Assembly (NCBI GenBank): GCA_025800305.1
Contig: JAOXRY010000163.1
Coordinates: forward strand, 1-8,984
Length of the DNA stretch: 8,984 nt
From: Campylobacterales bacterium
GTDB lineage: Bacteria; Campylobacterota; Campylobacteria; Campylobacterales; SZUA-545
Reading direction: 5' to 3'
Part shown: in pieces, positions 7,525-8,984 of the stretch
Layout: each line of letters begins with the position of its first letter
Numbering within the stretch: position 1 is the first letter of the stretch
The notes under the pieces: model-generated
Databases searched by the model: none
What the model was told of the DNA's origin: nothing
Seen by the model: only the letters and a program-made list of their open reading frames with translations
Made by a program: the position numbers and the translations under genes

Positions 7525-8274
7525 TTACTCACAGTCAATAAACTTTTCATCATCTAGTCCTTCATAGCCATAGTTTTCCAATAAACTTTTTATATGTGAT
7601 TTTGAAAATTCATTATTATATCTATGCTTATAAGCTGATTCTAAAAGTTCGACAGTATCATCACCAAGCATTTTGTATGCAAAAGATTTATTCACTCCCG
7701 ATTCAATGAAAAACCTTTGTTCATTTGCAAAAGCATTAATTTCTGTATTCAATCTAACCATATATTTTTTTTCTTGTAAGGTTTCTTGCTTTTTTAAATA
7801 AAAGTCTAAATAGTGAGTTAGTTCATGAACAATTGTTGCTGAAAGAAAAGCTATAGAAGAATCTTTGGCAACAACAATTTTTCCGCTACAGTCATCACAT
7901 ATAGAAAATCTTCCATGGGCATCTATATCATATCTACTGTCGTAGAATGTAATTGCATTATTCGCTTTTAAAACATTAAATGCCCCTTGGAGTTCTTTCC
8001 CTATAGGAGTTCGTGTAACTTCATTGTATAGAACTTGGAGCAATCTTTTTTCATCATTGTAAAGAGCATCATTAATGAACTCATGTTTCCTATCTTTTGG
8101 TATTACAAAAAGATGAGGGGTTTTATAGTCTATTAGTGGTTTTTTAGATGAAAAATCAACTTGTGGAATATCACTAACCTTTACAACTGTTTGGTGTTCT
8201 GGCTTATAAGATTTTGAAACTCTTGTGATGTGGGTATTGTTTGTTTGAGATCTAGATACACTAGAAATATTCAT
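7525..8274 (-). CDS. Putative zinc metallopeptidase (HExxH, gluzincin-like), no signal peptide
   Basis: This is a 249-residue protein counted from the ATG at 8274. An earlier in-frame ATG at 8298 would lie inside the lipoprotein gene with no ribosome site, whereas the 8274 start has AGAGGAGA five bases upstream and forms an ATGA overlap with the lipoprotein stop. The zinc motif is HELTH (150-154) in ATIVHELTHYLDF, and E178 in NTEINAFANEQ is a plausible third ligand. A CDDC pair lies upstream (126-129). The first 45 residues are rich in Ser, Thr, Asn and Lys and look disordered. There is no hydrophobic signal or membrane segment, so the enzyme is either cytoplasmic or exported by a route not using Sec. 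The general layout (a polar N-terminus, then one late HExxH) recalls effector-type metallopeptidases, but I cannot place it in a named family. The substrate is unknown. Confidence 0.8.
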   Translation of the reverse strand: MNISSVSRSQTNNTHITRVSKSYKPEHQTVVKVSDIPQVDFSSKKPLIDYKTPHLFVIPKDRKHEFINDALYNDEKRLLQVLYNEVTRTPIGKELQGAFNVLKANNAITFYDSRYDIDAHGRFSICDDCSGKIVVAKDSSIAFLSATIVHELTHYLDFYLKKQETLQEKKYMVRLNTEINAFANEQRFFIESGVNKSFAYKMLGDDTVELLESAYKHRYNNEFSKSHIKSLLENYGYEGLDDEKFIDCE

Positions 8275-8606
8275 TTTGTCTCCTCTGTAAAGATCCAAAA
8301 CTGCTTTTGACTAGCCACTGCATTTAGCTTTATAACAGCAACAGCTCTTCTATTTCGCTCTTTGTATTCACTGTCAAGGGTTGTCTCTTCTTCATCTTTT
8401 GAAAGATACCAGTCTGAATAAGGCTGAATTGTAGAGTTCTCTGATGATAAATAGTCTGAAAAGAAAAGTTTCACATCTTTTTGGGTGGAGCTGTCTGGAT
8501 TAGCACTATTGTTATTGCTAGAGTCACCACCTCCACTAGATGAATCACCACTATTACATCCAAAGATAAATAAGGCAATAAATGTTGTTAGTAGTAATTG
8601 TTTCAT
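8271..8606 (-). CDS. Small lipoprotein, paralogue of the upstream exported protein
   Basis: This is a 111-residue protein counted from the ATG at 8606. The open frame extends upstream to 8678, but that part overlaps the preceding gene and encodes a Cys-rich stretch with no signal character, so it is not counted. Residues 1-17 (MKQLLLTTFIALFIFGC) are a lipoprotein signal with an IFGC lipobox and lipidation predicted at C17. A Ser/Gly/Asn-rich linker (18-42) follows, then a domain of about 68 residues (DVKLFFSDYLSSEN... ending KQFWIFTEE). That domain aligns along its length with the mature part of the upstream protein at about half of positions. The residue after the Cys is Asn, not Asp, which fits outer-membrane sorting by the E. 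coli rule. The start overlaps the previous stop as ATGA, and the end overlaps the peptidase start in the same way. The function is unknown; it is probably a periplasm-facing partner of its neighbours. Confidence 0.82.
   Translation of the reverse strand: MKQLLLTTFIALFIFGCNSGDSSSGGGDSSNNNSANPDSSTQKDVKLFFSDYLSSENSTIQPYSDWYLSKDEEETTLDSEYKERNRRAVAVIKLNAVASQKQFWIFTEETK
8279..8286 (-). promoter_or_regulatory. Strong SD deciding the peptidase start
   Basis: AGAGGAGA lies inside the last codons of the lipoprotein gene, five bases before the ATG at 8274. It is the strongest ribosome site in the window and rejects the longer reading from 8298. Confidence 0.7.
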
Positions 8607-8854
8607 TTTTCTAAGAACAACCAAAACTGTTTTTGATCTGCAATAGCATTTAGTTTTACAACAGATACAAGTCTCCATCCCTCAGCATACATATCTTTTA
8701 ATGATGTTTTACCTGTATCCGAACCTAAATACCAATATGTATATGGTTGTATCTCTGATGTTTCACTTGATAGTGAATTGGCAAACATTACCTTAACCTC
8801 TGTCGCAAAGGTTGTTGTTATTGCAAATAGTAGTGTGATTAGTATTTTTTTCAT
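8603..8854 (-). CDS. Small exported protein with Sec signal peptide
   Basis: This is an 83-residue protein. Residues 1-17 (MKKILITLLFAITTTFA) form a Sec signal peptide, with a signal peptidase I site predicted after A17. The mature 66 residues begin TEVKVMFANSLSSETS and end KQFWLFLEK. Shared with the downstream lipoprotein are LSSE, IQPY-x2-WYL, KLNA and QKQFW-x-F, so the two are tandem copies of one small domain, one soluble and one lipid-anchored. No enzyme motif is visible and the mature domain has no cysteine. A GAGAG ribosome site lies about 8 bases before the ATG. Both ends overlap neighbours by 4 bases: ATGA with the edge gene upstream and ATGA with the lipoprotein downstream. I do not recognise the family. 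The small, compact, aromatic-rich domain suggests a periplasmic binding or accessory role, which is inference. Confidence 0.82.
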   Translation of the reverse strand: MKKILITLLFAITTTFATEVKVMFANSLSSETSEIQPYTYWYLGSDTGKTSLKDMYAEGWRLVSVVKLNAIADQKQFWLFLEK

Positions 8855-8984
8855 TTTTCATTCTCTCTTTTTAATGGTGTTTCTAATGCATTTATCGCAT
8901 CTTTATAGTCTTGAGTGGTTAATGTGTAGCTTCTAACTTCTTGAGTGTTTTGACTTTTTGGAAAGAGTGGCTTTGACTCTTGGT
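8851..8984 (-). CDS. C-terminal end of an unidentified protein (enters from right edge)
   Basis: Only one of the three minus-strand frames stays open from the window edge to the start of the 83-residue gene. It encodes 43 full codons, beginning QESKPLFPKSQN and ending TPLKRENEK, and stops with TGA at 8853-8851. That TGA overlaps the next ATG as ATGA, the same junction found twice more downstream, which is good evidence that this frame is a real gene. The visible part is hydrophilic, with TTQDYKDAINALETP probably a short helix. It has no membrane segment and no recognisable motif. The rest of the gene, its start and its function lie outside the window. Confidence 0.68.
   Translation of the reverse strand, partial: QESKPLFPKSQNTQEVRSYTLTTQDYKDAINALETPLKRENEK

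Larger units (their letters stand above)
8271..8820 (-). repeat. Tandem duplicated gene segment (two paralogous small domains)
   Basis: The two small-protein genes encode the same domain in tandem. The similarity is still visible in DNA near their 3' ends: the plus-strand stretches around 8621-8672 and 8295-8335 both contain CCAAAACTG, TTTTGA and GCATTTAG in the same order. Roughly half of the residues agree, so this is an old duplication, not a recent one. Confidence 0.65.

Noticed and set aside
8275..8298. Longer peptidase start at 8298
   Set aside because: It has no ribosome site and lies deeper in the lipoprotein gene. The 8274 ATG has a strong SD and an ATGA overlap.
8607..8678. Upstream extension of the lipoprotein frame with CICCKTKCYC
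   Set aside because: It is the preceding paralogue's coding sequence read in another frame. The extension would bury the lipoprotein signal.

Overview
All genes in this window lie on the minus strand, so transcription runs from the right edge to the left edge. The DNA is very AT-rich, with short SD-type ribosome sites and genes packed edge to edge. Together with the character of the left-edge protein, this suggests Campylobacterota (a Sulfurimonas, Sulfurovum or Arcobacter-type organism). That assignment is an inference, since the window contains no rRNA or marker gene.

Right block (about 7525-8984) is a compact operon. It holds the tail of an unidentified gene, an 83-residue exported protein, a 111-residue lipoprotein and a 249-residue HExxH metallopeptidase without a signal peptide. 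The two small cell-envelope proteins are tandem paralogues of one unnamed domain. Each of the three junctions is a 4-base ATGA stop/start overlap, implying translational coupling and a shared role.

A 78-base AT-rich gap (7447-7524) follows. It carries a good TATAAT -10 box and an SD, and looks like the promoter of the left block.

Left block (1-7446) reads in this order: an SNF2/RapA-type helicase-translocase (966 aa, TTG start); a sacsin/MORC-like GHKL ATPase with a C-terminal HNH-like zinc module (1026 aa); a RES-domain protein with the HEPN/RES N-terminal domain (370 aa); and the first 107 codons of a small conserved-looking protein. The gaps are 2, 14 and 14 bases, so this reads as one transcription unit.

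The helicase, GHKL ATPase and RES protein together look like an anti-phage conflict system. The two large NTPases would sense or process foreign nucleic acid, and the RES protein, from a family known to consume NAD+, would be the cell-damaging effector. I do not recognise this exact three-gene set as a named system. The function is inferred from domains and gene order, not demonstrated.

No tRNA, rRNA, CRISPR array, insertion sequence or convincing hairpin terminator was seen. No gene-free stretch reaches 300 bases.
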